Assembly (NCBI RefSeq): GCF_002204185.1
Contig: NZ_MXPU01000004.1
Coordinates: 186,001-250,000, forward strand
Length of the DNA: 64,000 nucleotides
Direction: 5' to 3'
Source of the DNA: Rhizobium esperanzae
GTDB lineage: Bacteria > Pseudomonadota > Alphaproteobacteria > Rhizobiales > Rhizobiaceae
Of the stretch, positions 45,067 through 56,774 are shown in pieces. Every line of letters begins with the position of its first letter. The stretch's first letter is position 1. The notes under the pieces were generated by a model. The model made no database searches. It was not told the origin of the DNA and saw only the letters and a program-made list of their open reading frames with translations. Made by a program: the position numbers and the translations under genes.

Positions 45067-45112
45067 TCGCGCACGAATGAGTGCCGCCCGGAAGCAAAAT
45101 GCGCCATATGCC

Positions 45113-46540
<1,428 letters not shown>

Positions 46541-46639
46541 GGCAGGAACTTTCGAGTGGGGCGCTATCGGATGTATTGTGACGGCAGGCTGAAGAAGAGA
46601 ATGGCTGGAGACGCGGCAGAATAACCGCGTCCGCAGGCG

Positions 46640-47743
46640 TCACGGTGCCACGGCGGCAGGACGAGGCTCGTCCCCGTCCGGCTTCAATCCGCGCAGCTCG
46701 AACGGAAAAGACACCCCGCCTGTCGTAACACCCATGGTGTTCACGCGCTGGGGATGCTGGAACAGCGCGAGCTGGCGTCGGATCTCAGGCGACCCGATAC
46801 CGAGCCGCTCGAGGAGCTCCGTTACGACGGCGTAAAGGATTTCAAGATTGCCGTCCTCGATCTTGACGGAGATGCCGAGCGCACCGTCCGTTCCCAATCG
46901 CCGGGTTGCGTCCGAGGCCCGCACGCCGATCGCATAGCTGGCATCGGCCCCGAGCTTGCCGATGAGGGCGCCGTCGAATGCGCGCATCAGCACCGTGCAG
47001 TAACGCCCCTCGCCCGCGACCATTGCAGGATGACGGGCCATTGCCTGGAAGATGTGGGCGAGCGCCGCGCCACGTGCCGACTGCCCCTCACCCGCATTGC
47101 TCGCATCTGCTGCCGAGGCAAGCTTGGCATAGATGCGGGCCAGGCGATCCAGGGGAAAAGCGGGGGTCGGGAGATTGCATCCGTCGATCCCCCATTCGAC
47201 GTCCCCGATATCCAAATCGCAGAGTTCGGCGACGGTGCGCTTGACCCTCCATTGCATCGGATGATCCGGCAGGTGGTAGCCATCCGTGCCGGCTCCGATC
47301 GCCCGGGCGCCAGCAAGCATGCCGACGTGCTTGCCCGAACAATTGCTGCAAACCGCAGTCGGGACAAAGTCCTGCTTGATCCAGGAGCGGTTCACCATTT
47401 CGGACAGGGAAGGATGACCGTTGCAGCGAAGATCAGCCTCCTCGGCCTTGATCTTCGACAGCATGGCCCGCGTTCGCGCGATATGCCGATCTTCGCTGCT
47501 GTGAGACGCGCACATCAGCGCAATATCCGCATCATCGAAGCCGTAACCCGCGACACCCTCCGTCTCCAGTATGGCGAGCGCCTGCGCCGGCTTGGCCGCA
47601 GACCGGGCGAGCGTCATACGCGTCGGATTTCCCAGCGCGTAGAGCAGCCTGCCCTTCGCATCGACGACGGCCGCGTGGACGCGATGGCTGTTCTCGACGA
47701 TCCCGCCACGATCGGTGACGACGAAATCCTCACTCGGGGTCAT
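46640..47743 (-). CDS. ansA: R. etli-type L-asparaginase (zinc, Ser/Lys active site)
   Basis: From ATG 47743 (MTPSEDFVVTDRGGIVENSH), with GGAGAG five bases upstream, the product is 367 aa. This numbering puts Ser48 and Lys51 (LARSAAKPAQ), Ser80 (CASHSSED), Cys135 and Lys138 (CSNCSGKH) and Cys189 (GIDGCNLPT) at the catalytic and zinc positions I recall for the R. etli inducible asparaginase ReAV. It belongs to a family unrelated to the E. coli asparaginases and structurally near beta-lactamases. It acts in the cytoplasm and lies between ansP and ansB. A start 12 bp upstream is also open. Confidence 0.94.
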   Translation of the reverse strand: MTPSEDFVVTDRGGIVENSHRVHAAVVDAKGRLLYALGNPTRMTLARSAAKPAQALAILETEGVAGYGFDDADIALMCASHSSEDRHIARTRAMLSKIKAEEADLRCNGHPSLSEMVNRSWIKQDFVPTAVCSNCSGKHVGMLAGARAIGAGTDGYHLPDHPMQWRVKRTVAELCDLDIGDVEWGIDGCNLPTPAFPLDRLARIYAKLASAADASNAGEGQSARGAALAHIFQAMARHPAMVAGEGRYCTVLMRAFDGALIGKLGADASYAIGVRASDATRRLGTDGALGISVKIEDGNLEILYAVVTELLERLGIGSPEIRRQLALFQHPQRVNTMGVTTGGVSFPFELRGLKPDGDEPRPAAVAP

Positions 47744-47764
47744 TTCTCTCTCCATTCATGCCGC

Positions 47765-47790
47765 GCTCCGGCGGCATAAGCCGCCGGAGC
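47765..47790 (-). promoter_or_regulatory. Intercistronic stem-loop between ansP and ansA
   Basis: GCTCCGGCGGC, loop ATAA (top strand) and GCCGCCGGAGC form a perfect 11-bp stem in the 69 bp between the genes. Its centre GCGGCATAAGCCGC is the exact reverse complement of the centre of the hairpin at 21365-21390. It may stabilise or partly terminate the ans transcript. Confidence 0.6.
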
Positions 47791-47812
47791 AAGCTCGGGT
47801 TACCGGGCAGTG

Positions 47813-49285
47813 TCAGGCCAGATCGAAACCGCCGCGCTCATCGCCCTGTTCGGCGGCTATCATGTGGATGCGCTCACGCATCAGTAGCCAGCCGACCACC
47901 AGCGCCGGAATGATCAGCAGCAGGGAGGCGACCGTATAGGTGCCGACCGGATAATCGAGAGCCATCAGGATCACGACGACGGCAAGGAAGCCCAACGTCA
48001 GCAGACCGGTATAAGGCGCGCCGAACATCCGGAATTCAGGTCGCGCCAGCTTGCCCTGCCGCGACAGCTGCCACAGCTTGAGCTGGCACAGGACGATAAC
48101 GCCCCATGCCGCGATGATGCCGAGGGCGGCGACATTCAGGCCGATCTCGAAGGCTTCCGCCGGAACGACGGCGTTCAGCACGACGCCGAACGCGGTCACG
48201 ACAGCCGTCACCGCAATGCCGCCATATGGCACGCCCGACCGGTTCATCTTCGCCAGCGCCGCCGGCGCCGAGCCGGAAACGGCCATGGAATGCAGGATGC
48301 GGCCCGTCGAATAGAGGCCCGCGTTGAGCGACGATAGGACGGCGGTCAGCACGACGAGGTTCATGACGACATCGGCGCCCTGGATGCCGATCTTACCGAA
48401 GAAGGTGACGAACGGGCTCTCGCCGCCCTTATAGGCGGTGTAGGGCAGCAGCAGCGACAGCAGCAGGACCGAGCCGACATAGAAGACGACCAGGCGCAGG
48501 ACGACCGTGCGGATCGCGCGGGGCATGACCTTGCGCGCATTTTCGGTTTCACCGGCGGCGGTGCCGATCAGCTCGATCGAGGCATAGGCGAAAACCACGC
48601 CCTGTATCACCACCAGGGCCGGCAGGACGCTGTTCGGGAACATCCCGCCGAAATCGGTGATCGTGTTCACGCCCGGAACATGGCCGTCGATTGGCGTGCC
48701 GGTGACGACAAAGTAGACGCCGACGACCAGGAAGATGAGGAGGGCGAGAACCTTGACGAGGCTGAACCAGAATTCCAGTTCGCCGAAGACCTTCACCGAC
48801 AGGAGGTTCATCGAGAGGACGAGGACCAGCGCCGCGAAGGCGAACACCCACTGGTCGATCATGGCGATCCACGGGACATAAGCCTTGAAGAAATTCATGT
48901 AGAGGGCGACCGCGGTGACGTCGGCGACCGCCGTCATCGCCCAGGTCAGCCAATACATCCAGCCGACTGCGAAGGCGAGCTTTTCGCCGTAAAATTCCCG
49001 GGCATAGGAGACGAACGAGCCCGAGGTCGGGCGATGGACGATCAGTTCGCCGAGGGCTCTCAGAACGAGGAAAGCGAAAAAGCCGCACAAGGCATAGACC
49101 AACACAAGTGCCGGACCGGCAGCGGCAAGCCGGCCGCCGGCGCCGAGAAACAGCCCCGTGCCGATGGCGCCGCCAATGGCGATCATCTGGATCTGCCGCG
49201 GCTTCAGCGCCTTTTTGTAACCGAGGTCCTCCTCGGCAAAAACCTGACCTTCGGCCTCGCTTCTGTTGGATTCCATCACAGTCAT
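47813..49285 (-). CDS. ansP: L-asparagine permease
   Basis: The 490-aa protein is an amino-acid permease of the APC/AAT family with 12 helices, starting with the family motif [37 protein letters not shown] in helix 3 and the following region are also typical. It should import asparagine with protons. Its place between the GntR regulator and ansA matches the R. etli asparagine operon. Confidence 0.93.
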   Translation of the reverse strand: MTVMESNRSEAEGQVFAEEDLGYKKALKPRQIQMIAIGGAIGTGLFLGAGGRLAAAGPALVLVYALCGFFAFLVLRALGELIVHRPTSGSFVSYAREFYGEKLAFAVGWMYWLTWAMTAVADVTAVALYMNFFKAYVPWIAMIDQWVFAFAALVLVLSMNLLSVKVFGELEFWFSLVKVLALLIFLVVGVYFVVTGTPIDGHVPGVNTITDFGGMFPNSVLPALVVIQGVVFAYASIELIGTAAGETENARKVMPRAIRTVVLRLVVFYVGSVLLLSLLLPYTAYKGGESPFVTFFGKIGIQGADVVMNLVVLTAVLSSLNAGLYSTGRILHSMAVSGSAPAALAKMNRSGVPYGGIAVTAVVTAFGVVLNAVVPAEAFEIGLNVAALGIIAAWGVIVLCQLKLWQLSRQGKLARPEFRMFGAPYTGLLTLGFLAVVVILMALDYPVGTYTVASLLLIIPALVVGWLLMRERIHMIAAEQGDERGGFDLA

Positions 49286-49481
49286 TTCTCCTCCCTATCC
49301 ATGGGTTCGGCAACCTCCCGGCCGCCCCTCCGCGCAGATGCCCTAAAACATGTTAATCTGCTATGCGGTCTGACAGGATTGGCGATTAATGGAAAACGAC
49401 CCTGCAGTCAAGGATTTTCACTCTGCTATTTTGTGTATGCGTAACTGGCGCCCTGTGGAAAGGCAGTCTTTGGCGGCTGGA

Positions 49482-50180
49482 TTACATCGAGCCGATGATG
49501 CGGCTGACCGCCGCCTCGACCTTCTTCAGATGAATTTCCATAGCCGCCTGGGCCTCGGCCTCCGCCCCTTTGCGGATGGCTTCGACGATGGCGCGATGCT
49601 CTTCATTCGATTCCTCGCGCCTCGGCCCCAAGGCGGTGAGCAGCCCGGATTGCTGCGCCATCGCCTCGCGGACGTCATCGACGATGTCTCGGAAGACGGC
49701 ATTCTTCGACGCCTCGGCGATCAGCCCGTGAAAATCCGAATCCAGCCGCACCCAGGCCTCGGTATCTTCTTCCCCCTCCATCCGGTCGCAAAGCGCCAGC
49801 AGCCGGGACAGCTCATCATCGCTCCGGCGCAGTGCCGCCCAGCCGGCAGCGGAGACCTCGACGAAGGGGCGCGCCTCCATCAGATCACGCGCCGAATAAT
49901 TGCCGTAGCGGATATCTCCGTCGCCTGCGGCGAGCACATAGGTCCCGCTCCCCGTCCGCGTCTCCGTCAGCCCCAAAATCTGCAGCGAGCGCAGAGCTTC
50001 CCGCACGATCGGACGGCTGACACCGTATTTTGCCGCAAGTTTGGCTTCCGACGGCAGCTTGGAACCGGCGGCAAAGCGGCCGGACAGAATGAGATTGCGC
50101 AACTCCTCGAACACCAGTTCCGAGGCGCTTTTTCGACTGAGGATCGCGGAGTCGGAAAGCCAGCTTTCTAGATCGTTCAT
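49482..50180 (-). CDS. ansR: GntR-family (FadR subfamily) regulator of the asparagine operon
   Basis: From ATG 50180 (MNDLESWLSDSAILSRK) the product is 232 aa: a winged helix (about 17-85; FAAGSKLPSEAKLAAKYGVSRPIVREALRSLQ in outline) and a helical FCD ligand domain with likely metal His. It lies 196 bp upstream of ansP and should repress the operon, as AnsR does in R. etli. A closely related gene lies 52 bp upstream, so either could be the functional AnsR. Confidence 0.88.
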   Translation of the reverse strand: MNDLESWLSDSAILSRKSASELVFEELRNLILSGRFAAGSKLPSEAKLAAKYGVSRPIVREALRSLQILGLTETRTGSGTYVLAAGDGDIRYGNYSARDLMEARPFVEVSAAGWAALRRSDDELSRLLALCDRMEGEEDTEAWVRLDSDFHGLIAEASKNAVFRDIVDDVREAMAQQSGLLTALGPRREESNEEHRAIVEAIRKGAEAEAQAAMEIHLKKVEAAVSRIIGSM

Positions 50181-50232
50181 CGCTTTGCATTCGATCGGCA
50201 GCGACCCGGATATTCGGGCGCGAAATTGGAAA

Positions 50233-50952
50233 TCATATCGTCGGCGGCGCGCTCTCTTCACCGGCAATGCCGATGATGGAGCGCTTGACCTCGAGCAGGT
50301 GCTCCGCCATGGCGGCGCGCGCATCCCGCTGGCTGCCTGCGACGATGGCCTTCAAAATTCGGCGATGCTCGGCGTTGGAGGCCTTGCGCCGTCCGCGAAC
50401 GTGCTCCACCAGTTCCGATTGCGTCGAAAGAGCGCCGCGAACATCGCCGACGACTTTTCTGAAGATCGCATTGCCCGAGGCCTCTGCGATTTCTCCGTGA
50501 AATTCCGCGTCCATCGCCACCCATTTCTGAACATCTTCCTCATCATCCATGCGATCACACAAGGATGCCAGCGAGGCCAGCTGTTCGTTCGAGCGACGCA
50601 ATGCCGCCCAACCGGCAGCCGGTATCTCGATGCATGGGCGCGCTTCCATCAGATCGCGGGCGGAATATGCCCCCCCGCCGAGTTGTCGCGCGGGGCTCTC
50701 CGAAACGACGAAAGTGCCCCGGCCAGTCCTGGTCTGCGTGAACCCCAGCGTCTGCAGCGAGCGGAGCGCTTCACGCACGATAGCCCGGCTGATGCCGTAA
50801 CGTTGGGCGAGTTGCACCTCAGAGGGAAGACGGATCCCGAGAGCAAGTTTCCGCTCGACAATGGCCGTGCGAATGTCTTCGAAGACCGCTTCAGCAGCGT
50901 TTCTCCGGCTGATTTCTTTCTTCTCCGACAGCCATGATTCCATATCCCGCAT
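50233..50952 (-). CDS. Second GntR-family regulator, tandem paralogue of ansR
   Basis: From ATG 50952 (MRDMESWLSEKKEISRRNA) the product is 239 aa and aligns with ansR along its whole length (YSARDLMEARP, WAALRRS, LCDRM and others identical). It has the same winged helix and FCD domain. The two genes are 52 bp apart in the same direction, so a tandem duplication is likely. Differences in the recognition helix are small (YGISRAIVREAL against YGVSRPIVREAL). The two may therefore share operators. Confidence 0.86.
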   Translation of the reverse strand: MRDMESWLSEKKEISRRNAAEAVFEDIRTAIVERKLALGIRLPSEVQLAQRYGISRAIVREALRSLQTLGFTQTRTGRGTFVVSESPARQLGGGAYSARDLMEARPCIEIPAAGWAALRRSNEQLASLASLCDRMDDEEDVQKWVAMDAEFHGEIAEASGNAIFRKVVGDVRGALSTQSELVEHVRGRRKASNAEHRRILKAIVAGSQRDARAAMAEHLLEVKRSIIGIAGEESAPPTI

Positions 50953-51183
50953 CGAAGGACGATGCGGGCAATCGCGAGAGCTGTCAAGCAACCGGACAGG
51001 TGGGGGAAACGGGCTGTCGGGCACGTCGGCCTGGTACGCGAAGCTGCGTTAAACGTCTGTGCAGAGCAGATAGCAAGACGGGCCGGGCCGCCCGCGTAGA
51101 AGGCTATGGTGTTCATCGAGACGGCGCCTGCGTCGCATTCGTCACTGCCGAGAGATCAACGCTCCCCGCGTGCGCCGGCTGGC

Positions 51184-51399
51184 TCAGCGGTCCAACCGGA
51201 TCGATGCCTCAATCAGATCCTGATGGAAGCAATGGTTGCGCAAATCCTCTGTCAGCGTGACCAGCCTTTCGTGCGCCAGCCCGGCGGGCTCGCCTCGCGT
51301 CAGCATTCCCTCGATCAGGCTCTGCTGCGCGCAAATCATCTGCCGGTCGACAATCACTTGCCGGCGCGCAAGTTCCAGGTCCTTCGGAGAATAGGTCAT
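51184..51399 (-). CDS. Small hypothetical protein (71 aa)
   Basis: The product starts MTYSPKDLELARRQVIVDRQ and is mostly helical and charged (QMICAQQSLIEGML, LVTLTEDLRNHCFHQDLIEAS). The composition is protein-like, but no good ribosome site precedes ATG 51399. It is soluble and of unknown family. Confidence 0.45.
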   Translation of the reverse strand: MTYSPKDLELARRQVIVDRQMICAQQSLIEGMLTRGEPAGLAHERLVTLTEDLRNHCFHQDLIEASIRLDR

Positions 51400-51681
51400 G
51401 AGAGACTATATCACACAGACGGCGATTGTGGGATTGATTTCGGGCCGCCCGGTACTGTCGCGGCCGCCAGGCGGTTGTCGCTGAACGTAAGAAAGAGCCC
51501 ACGCCTCTCCCCGGCGACCGACTGGCTCGGAGACGGAATTATGTGGGCACCGCGCATAGCATTTCGTCCCGTTGCCTTGGATAAAGCGCAATCAAGGCGC
51601 ATGTTCACATATCGGCAGCCAATGAAACGGGCGCTGCCGATCAAGGGGTGGCGCCCTTCGCCCCAATCTAAGGAGGACAAG

Positions 51682-51804
51682 ATGTCTTCCACCATCAAGC
51701 GCTCTTCCCATATCGCGGCTTACGGCGACTTCCTATTCAGGGCTTCCGTCGTGGTGAGCTTCGCCGTCATCATTGGATTCATTTTGAGAGGATGGTTATG
51801 GTAG
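51682..51804 (+). CDS. Very small membrane protein (40 aa)
   Basis: ATG 51682 follows AAGGAGGACAAG, a near-ideal ribosome site. The 40-aa product is MSSTIKRSSHIAAYGDFLFR followed by one membrane helix (about 18-39) with the end RGWLW. Its leader is nearly the same as that of the gene at 52324, including the first codons. It may be an inner-membrane micro-protein that binds a larger partner. No family is recognised. Confidence 0.65.
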   Translation: MSSTIKRSSHIAAYGDFLFRASVVVSFAVIIGFILRGWLW

Positions 51805-52091
51805 TAATCATCACAGCGGGAACTGCTGCGAGATCCGGCGAGCATTGGCGGCTGCGATCCATCCTGAAGCGGGCGGACTACGCGACCTCAGATCTCGTTG
51901 CTTCGGAAAGTGGCAACCATCACGAAGAAGTGATGATGATACGGCGCATCAAGGAGGCGACGATCGCAGCGCCCGCCTACCCCTCTTCGAGACGGCGGAA
52001 GCTAGGCGCCGATCCTAAGGCTTTGGCATCTTGGGAAAACGAAGGAGGTGCAACGCGTGCCGTGGACCCCTCTGCGATCAAGAGAGATTGA
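51798..52091 (+). CDS. Possible small protein overlapping the micro-protein gene
   Basis: ATG 51798 (MVVIITAGTAARSGEHWRLR) overlaps the end of the preceding gene and has GAGAGG six bases upstream, so it could be coupled. The 97-aa product is basic with a short hydrophobic start and no recognisable domain. The composition gives only weak support. Confidence 0.3.
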   Translation: MVVIITAGTAARSGEHWRLRSILKRADYATSDLVASESGNHHEEVMMIRRIKEATIAAPAYPSSRRRKLGADPKALASWENEGGATRAVDPSAIKRD

Positions 52092-52323
52092 ACAGACACG
52101 CCTGGAGCGTGAGAGCCCGCATCAATCTTGTTCGCCAGGACGCAGTCGAGAGCGCGGTTGTCACATTCGAACGCACAAGCCTGACCGCCTCCTGCTCATT
52201 CCCGAATATTTAGTTTGCCAGCCACGTTGATTAGGCGCACGATGGGTCTTCAGTAGCTGTTTCTCCGGGCGCTACTGCGTGGAGGTCGATTGTTGCCTTC
52301 GCCCCAAATTGAAGGAGGACAGC

Positions 52324-52632
52324 ATGTCTTCCAAACCCAATATTTCTGTGCGGACGTCTGACTTGGCTGTGCTGCAAGGTGTCCTCGACGACGCAGGATA
52401 CGATGCCACAAGTAGCCTCGCAAATCCGAAATATTACAACATCGCCGTCAGACTGCTGTTCAAGCTTTATCGCGATGGAATGACCTCACCCGCCGCCCTT
52501 TCGATCGAACTCAGCCGGCACTTTGGAAAAACACCACTGCCCTCGAAATCATCCGCGGAGTTCGAAATAAATCGCAAACGGATACAGGGGATTCGTTCAG
52601 CCGTTATGGTCAAGTCGCCTACCGGCGCCTGA
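52324..52632 (+). CDS. Small hypothetical protein (102 aa)
   Basis: ATG 52324 (MSSKPNISVRTSDLAVLQGV) follows GAAGGAGGACAGC. The product has helical segments (LAVLQGVLDDAGY, YYNIAVRLLFKLYRDGM, AALSIELSRHFG), is soluble and has no membrane helix. It looks like rhizobial proteins of unknown role. It shares a 5' leader with the micro-protein at 51682 but not its sequence after the first few residues. Confidence 0.65.
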   Translation: MSSKPNISVRTSDLAVLQGVLDDAGYDATSSLANPKYYNIAVRLLFKLYRDGMTSPAALSIELSRHFGKTPLPSKSSAEFEINRKRIQGIRSAVMVKSPTGA

Positions 52633-52676
52633 ACAGACACTTGTTAAGCTGCTTCTCTGCGCGAACCGCACCGACG

Positions 52677-53498
52677 CTACCAGAGCTTCATGTGCCGGTT
52701 GACATCCTTGTAGAGCAGGTAGCGGAAGCGGCCGGGGCCGCCGGCGTAGCAGGCCTGCGGGCAGAAGGCGCGCAGCCACATGAAGTCGCCGGCCTCGACC
52801 TCGACCCAATCCTGGTTCAGGCGATAGACCGCCTTGCCCTCCAGCACATAGAGACCATGCTCCATGACATGGGTTTCCATGAAAGGGATCACCGCACCCG
52901 GCTCCAGCGTCACGATATTGACGTGCATGTCATAGCGCACATCGGCCGGATCGATGAAGCGGGTCGTGCCCCAGCGGCCGTCGGTGTCGGGCATGGCGCG
53001 GATCGGATGGTCGTCCTCATGCGTGACGATCGCCGGCGGCGGCTCCAGTCCCTCGACTTCCTGAAACGCCTTTCGGACCCAGTGGAAGATGGCAGGAGCC
53101 GAACCATCGTTTCTGAGGCGCCAGGCCGAACCCGCCGGAATGTAAACAAAGGAGCCGGCGCGCAGCGCATGGCTGATGCCTTCGAGCTCGACCGTCATGC
53201 CGCCTTCGACGACAAACAGCACCGCTTCGGCCCGCTTATCGGGTTCCGGCCGATCGCTTCCGCCGCCCGGCTGAACTTCCATGACATATTGCGAGAAGGT
53301 TTCGGAGAAGCCGGAAAGCGGACGGGAGAGAACCCATGCCCGCGTTCCCTCCCAATGCGGCAGGAGGCTGGTGACGATATCGCTCATGACGCCGCGCGGG
53401 ATGACCGCGTAAGCCGTGGTGAAAACCGCCCGGCCGGAAAGCAGCTGGGTCTGCGGCGGCAAACCGCCGAGCTTTGAAAAATACTCTGTCTTGTCCAT
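52677..53498 (-). CDS. allE: (S)-ureidoglycine aminohydrolase-like bicupin
   Basis: From ATG 53498 (MDKTEYFSKLGGLPPQTQLL) the product is 273 aa, close to E. coli AllE (261). The C-terminal half closely follows AllE: DMHVNIVTLEPGAVIPFMETHVMEHGLYVL with the manganese-site Glu, His and His residues, then GDFMWL and the end YKDVNR. AllE releases ammonia from (S)-ureidoglycine in allantoin breakdown. Here it is the last gene of an operon with a peptide-type importer, a RidA and a SelA-like enzyme, and no allantoinase or allantoate hydrolase is adjacent. The true substrate may be a related ureido or amino compound. Confidence 0.85.
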   Translation of the reverse strand: MDKTEYFSKLGGLPPQTQLLSGRAVFTTAYAVIPRGVMSDIVTSLLPHWEGTRAWVLSRPLSGFSETFSQYVMEVQPGGGSDRPEPDKRAEAVLFVVEGGMTVELEGISHALRAGSFVYIPAGSAWRLRNDGSAPAIFHWVRKAFQEVEGLEPPPAIVTHEDDHPIRAMPDTDGRWGTTRFIDPADVRYDMHVNIVTLEPGAVIPFMETHVMEHGLYVLEGKAVYRLNQDWVEVEAGDFMWLRAFCPQACYAGGPGRFRYLLYKDVNRHMKLW

Positions 53499-53553
53499 TG
53501 ATGCGGCTTTCCAAGCATTTGTCTCTGCATCTGCTTTATGCGCCGCTGGCCCG

Positions 53554-55410
53554 TTAGGCAACTCCCAGCCCGGAGGAGCGATCGGCCATCACCAGATGGC
53601 CCGGCCCGACCTCGCGATAGGAGGCTTTCGGAGGGGCATAGTCGATCGGGCGCATAGGGCTCTTGATCTCGTCGTTCGCCACCATGCGCTTTTCGTGGCG
53701 GCGGTCGGGATCAGGCACCGGCACGGCGGCGATGAGTTTCTTCGTATAAGGGTGCTGCGGATTTTCGAAGACGGCGGCGCGCGGCCCGATCTCGACGATC
53801 TCGCCGAGATACATCACCGCCACGCGGTGGCTGACACGCTCGACCACCGCCATGTCATGGGAGATGAACAGGAAGGCGAGGTTGAGACTCTGCTGCAGGT
53901 CGAGCATCAGATTGATGACCTGCGCCTTGATCGAAACATCGAGCGCCGACACGCTTTCATCGGCAACGATGACCTTCGGCTGCAGGGCGAGCGCCCGGGC
54001 GATGCAGATGCGCTGGCGCTGGCCGCCGGAAAATTCATGCGGGTAGCGCGCCGCCATATCCGGGGAGAGGCCAACCTTCCCCAAGAGATCGGCGACGACA
54101 TCCTTTGCCTGTTTCGCATTGCCCATCCTGTGTTCGAGATAGGGCTCGGCGATCGCCGCACCCACCGTCATGCGCGGGTTGAGGCTGGCGAAGGGATCCT
54201 GGAAAATCATCTGCACGGATTTGCGCATTTCGCGCAGCTCCTTCCTGTCGAGGCCGAGCACCTCCCTGCCCTCGACGAGCACCGAACCGGCCTGCGGCTC
54301 GATCAGGCGCATGATCGCCCGCCCTGTCGTCGATTTGCCGCAGCCGGATTCACCGACGAGCGACAACGTCTCGCCGGCATGGAGATCGAAAGAGACGTTT
54401 TCGACCGCGTGCACGCGGCTCGCTAGCCGGCCGAACAGGCCGGAATGGATGTCGAAGCGCTTGGTGAGGTTCTTCACCTGCAGGACGGGCGTCACTGCCA
54501 CCGTATCAACTGCCTCGGCGGGGACGTCCGATTCGCCCGTCGCCGTGTTGACCACGGGAAAACGCAGCGGCCTCTGCCGGCCCTGCATCGAGCCGAGCAC
54601 CGGCACGGCCGACAGCAGCGCCCTTGTGTAGGGATGTCTGCCGCGGTGGAAGATATCGGCGGTGGCGCCGCTTTCGACATGTTCGCCGCGATACATCACA
54701 ACCGTCCTATCGGCGATCTCGGCGACGACGCCCATGTCGTGGGTGATGAAGAGAACCGAGGTTCCCTCCTCCTCCTGCAGCATCTTGATGAGATCGAGGA
54801 TCTGCCCCTGGATCGTCACGTCGAGTGCCGTCGTCGGCTCGTCGGCGATCAGCAGTTTCGGCCGGCTGGCGAGCGCCATGGCAATCATCACCCGCTGGCG
54901 CATGCCGCCGGAAAAGCGATGCGGATATTCGTCGAAGCGCGAAGCGGCCGAGGGGATGCGGACCTTCTCCAGGAGCCTGATCGTTTCGGCCCTGGCCTCG
55001 GCCCGGCTCATATCGGAATGGCAGAGCAGCGCTTCGGAGATCTGATCACCGATGGTGAAGAGCGGATTGAGCGAGGTCATCGGCTCCTGGAAGATCATCG
55101 CCACCTCATTGCCGCGCACCTGCCGCATGGCATGCTCCGGCAGGGCGAGCAGATCGCGGCCGCCGAGCATGACGCGGCCTTCGATGCGGCTCGTCTCCAC
55201 CTGCAACAGCCGCATGATCGACAGCGACGTGACGCTCTTGCCCGAGCCGGATTCGCCGACGATCGCCACGGTCTCTCCGGGCGCGACGGCAAAGGAGACG
55301 TCGCGCACGACCGGTTTCCAGGCGCCGTCGACCAGGAAGGACGTGGTCAGCCCGTCGACGGAAAGAACGGGGTTCGATGTCTCGATCGGCTGGGCTTGGG
55401 CGTTGGCCAT
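53554..55410 (-). CDS. Dipeptide-type ABC importer ATPase with two fused nucleotide-binding domains
   Basis: The 618-aa protein joins a DppD-like and a DppF-like ATPase, as in GsiA. Walker A motifs are GESGSGKS (about 52-59) and GESGCGKST (about 352-360). Both halves have LSGG/FSGG signatures ([14 protein letters not shown] and [14 protein letters not shown]) and [16 protein letters not shown] ends. It should energise the importer encoded at 57341-60762 in the same operon. The linker contains Ala/Val-rich sequence around residues 290-315. Confidence 0.93.
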   Translation of the reverse strand: MANAQAQPIETSNPVLSVDGLTTSFLVDGAWKPVVRDVSFAVAPGETVAIVGESGSGKSVTSLSIMRLLQVETSRIEGRVMLGGRDLLALPEHAMRQVRGNEVAMIFQEPMTSLNPLFTIGDQISEALLCHSDMSRAEARAETIRLLEKVRIPSAASRFDEYPHRFSGGMRQRVMIAMALASRPKLLIADEPTTALDVTIQGQILDLIKMLQEEEGTSVLFITHDMGVVAEIADRTVVMYRGEHVESGATADIFHRGRHPYTRALLSAVPVLGSMQGRQRPLRFPVVNTATGESDVPAEAVDTVAVTPVLQVKNLTKRFDIHSGLFGRLASRVHAVENVSFDLHAGETLSLVGESGCGKSTTGRAIMRLIEPQAGSVLVEGREVLGLDRKELREMRKSVQMIFQDPFASLNPRMTVGAAIAEPYLEHRMGNAKQAKDVVADLLGKVGLSPDMAARYPHEFSGGQRQRICIARALALQPKVIVADESVSALDVSIKAQVINLMLDLQQSLNLAFLFISHDMAVVERVSHRVAVMYLGEIVEIGPRAAVFENPQHPYTKKLIAAVPVPDPDRRHEKRMVANDEIKSPMRPIDYAPPKASYREVGPGHLVMADRSSGLGVA

Positions 55411-55444
55411 GTCGGCTCCTCTTGCGGCGGATGAGAACGGCGGA

Positions 55445-56641
55445 TCAATCCGGCCAGCGCAGCAATCCGTCGAAGCGGTGCCTGCTGCGGTTTTCGATCG
55501 GGGTTGCGATGATCTCGTTGGAGGCGCGCGCCTTGTCGAGCTCCCCAGCGAGACGGTTTGCGACGATCACCTCCTGGCCCGGATGCAGGTTGCACGGATC
55601 GAGATAGAAATAGCGATGCTCCACTTCGTGGTCGCGCACGATGATCGGCGGATTGCCCCTCGCCAGCGCATCGGCCAGATCCCAGGCGGTGATGTGGGCC
55701 TCCTCCGCATCGACGATCAGGCGCAGCCGGTCGAGCGGGTTGTTGGTCGGGTCGGGCTCGATCAGCGCAGTGACACCGGGACGGCCGTCGAGGGTGTTCT
55801 TCCAGAGATTGAGATAGCCGGTCTCGCGTTCGCGGATGCCGGCATGGTCGCGGCTTTCCCAGGCTTCCAGCGCCGCCATGACCCCGAAAATGCTTTCCTT
55901 GCCGACCTTCATGCCGCGGCCGATGCCCATATTCTGCAGGAAGGCATGGCGCACCAGCTCCTTGCTGCCGGCAACGATGCCCGAGGTCGGGCCGCCGAGA
56001 AATTTGTGGCCGGAGTAAAGCGCGATATCGGCCCCCTGCTCCAGGAAAATCCTGAGGTCGTATTCCGAGGCCGCGTCGACGATGACGGGCACGCCCCTGG
56101 CATGGGCGATCTCGACGAATTCCTTGAGGTTCAGCAGACCGTAATCGACGACATGATGGGAGACGACATAGACGGCAGCCGCGGTCTTGTCGGTGATGGC
56201 GTTTTCCATATGGAAGCGATGAGTCGAAGTCGCCTGTCCCACAAGCACGACCTTGCCGCCGGCAAGTCGGATCGCCTGGTCGACGGGCGCACCGTAGCTC
56301 ACGACATGGCCCATCTGCACCAGCACTTCGTTCTTCTCGGACACAGCATCCGGCAGTTTTTCGATCGCAAGCAGGTTATCGCCGGTGATGGCTCCGGCGA
56401 CGGCGAGCGAAATGCCGGCCGAGCAGGAGGCGGTGACGAAGCCCGCCTCGCCACCGGTCAGCCGGGCGATGACGCTGCTCGCCTTGCGCTGCAGATCGTT
56501 GATCTCGACGAAGTGCGGCAGGATCGACGCCATCGCGGCAATCGCCTCGGGAACGACGATCGAGGCGCCAAGGCTGGTCATCGTGCCGGAGACATTGATG
56601 ACCGGGCGAAGGCCGAGCGAAGGTCTGATATCATCGGTCAT
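55445..56641 (-). CDS. SelA-like PLP-dependent enzyme (aminotransferase class V fold)
   Basis: ATG 56641 ([20 protein letters not shown]) follows GGAGAT and gives 398 aa. The fold-type-I PLP lysine is Lys213 in [14 protein letters not shown], with VDAASEYD ahead of it. It belongs to the group annotated as selenocysteine-synthase-like proteins that includes D-glucosaminate-6-phosphate ammonia-lyase DgaE. No selenium genes are nearby, so a beta-elimination or lyase reaction on an amino-acid-like substrate is more likely. The adjacent RidA would clear the enamine released. Confidence 0.85.
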   Translation of the reverse strand: MTDDIRPSLGLRPVINVSGTMTSLGASIVVPEAIAAMASILPHFVEINDLQRKASSVIARLTGGEAGFVTASCSAGISLAVAGAITGDNLLAIEKLPDAVSEKNEVLVQMGHVVSYGAPVDQAIRLAGGKVVLVGQATSTHRFHMENAITDKTAAAVYVVSHHVVDYGLLNLKEFVEIAHARGVPVIVDAASEYDLRIFLEQGADIALYSGHKFLGGPTSGIVAGSKELVRHAFLQNMGIGRGMKVGKESIFGVMAALEAWESRDHAGIRERETGYLNLWKNTLDGRPGVTALIEPDPTNNPLDRLRLIVDAEEAHITAWDLADALARGNPPIIVRDHEVEHRYFYLDPCNLHPGQEVIVANRLAGELDKARASNEIIATPIENRSRHRFDGLLRWPD

Positions 56642-56774
56642 GAAGATCTCCGGAAGTCTGGGGCGAAGGGCGAAACATGGCGCGGTCATCCGGCAGTGTC
56701 GAGCCGCCGGAGAATGGCCGCGGGTTAAAATAGAAAAAGCTCATCCGAAGACCACTCCAAAGATGAAAACATCG

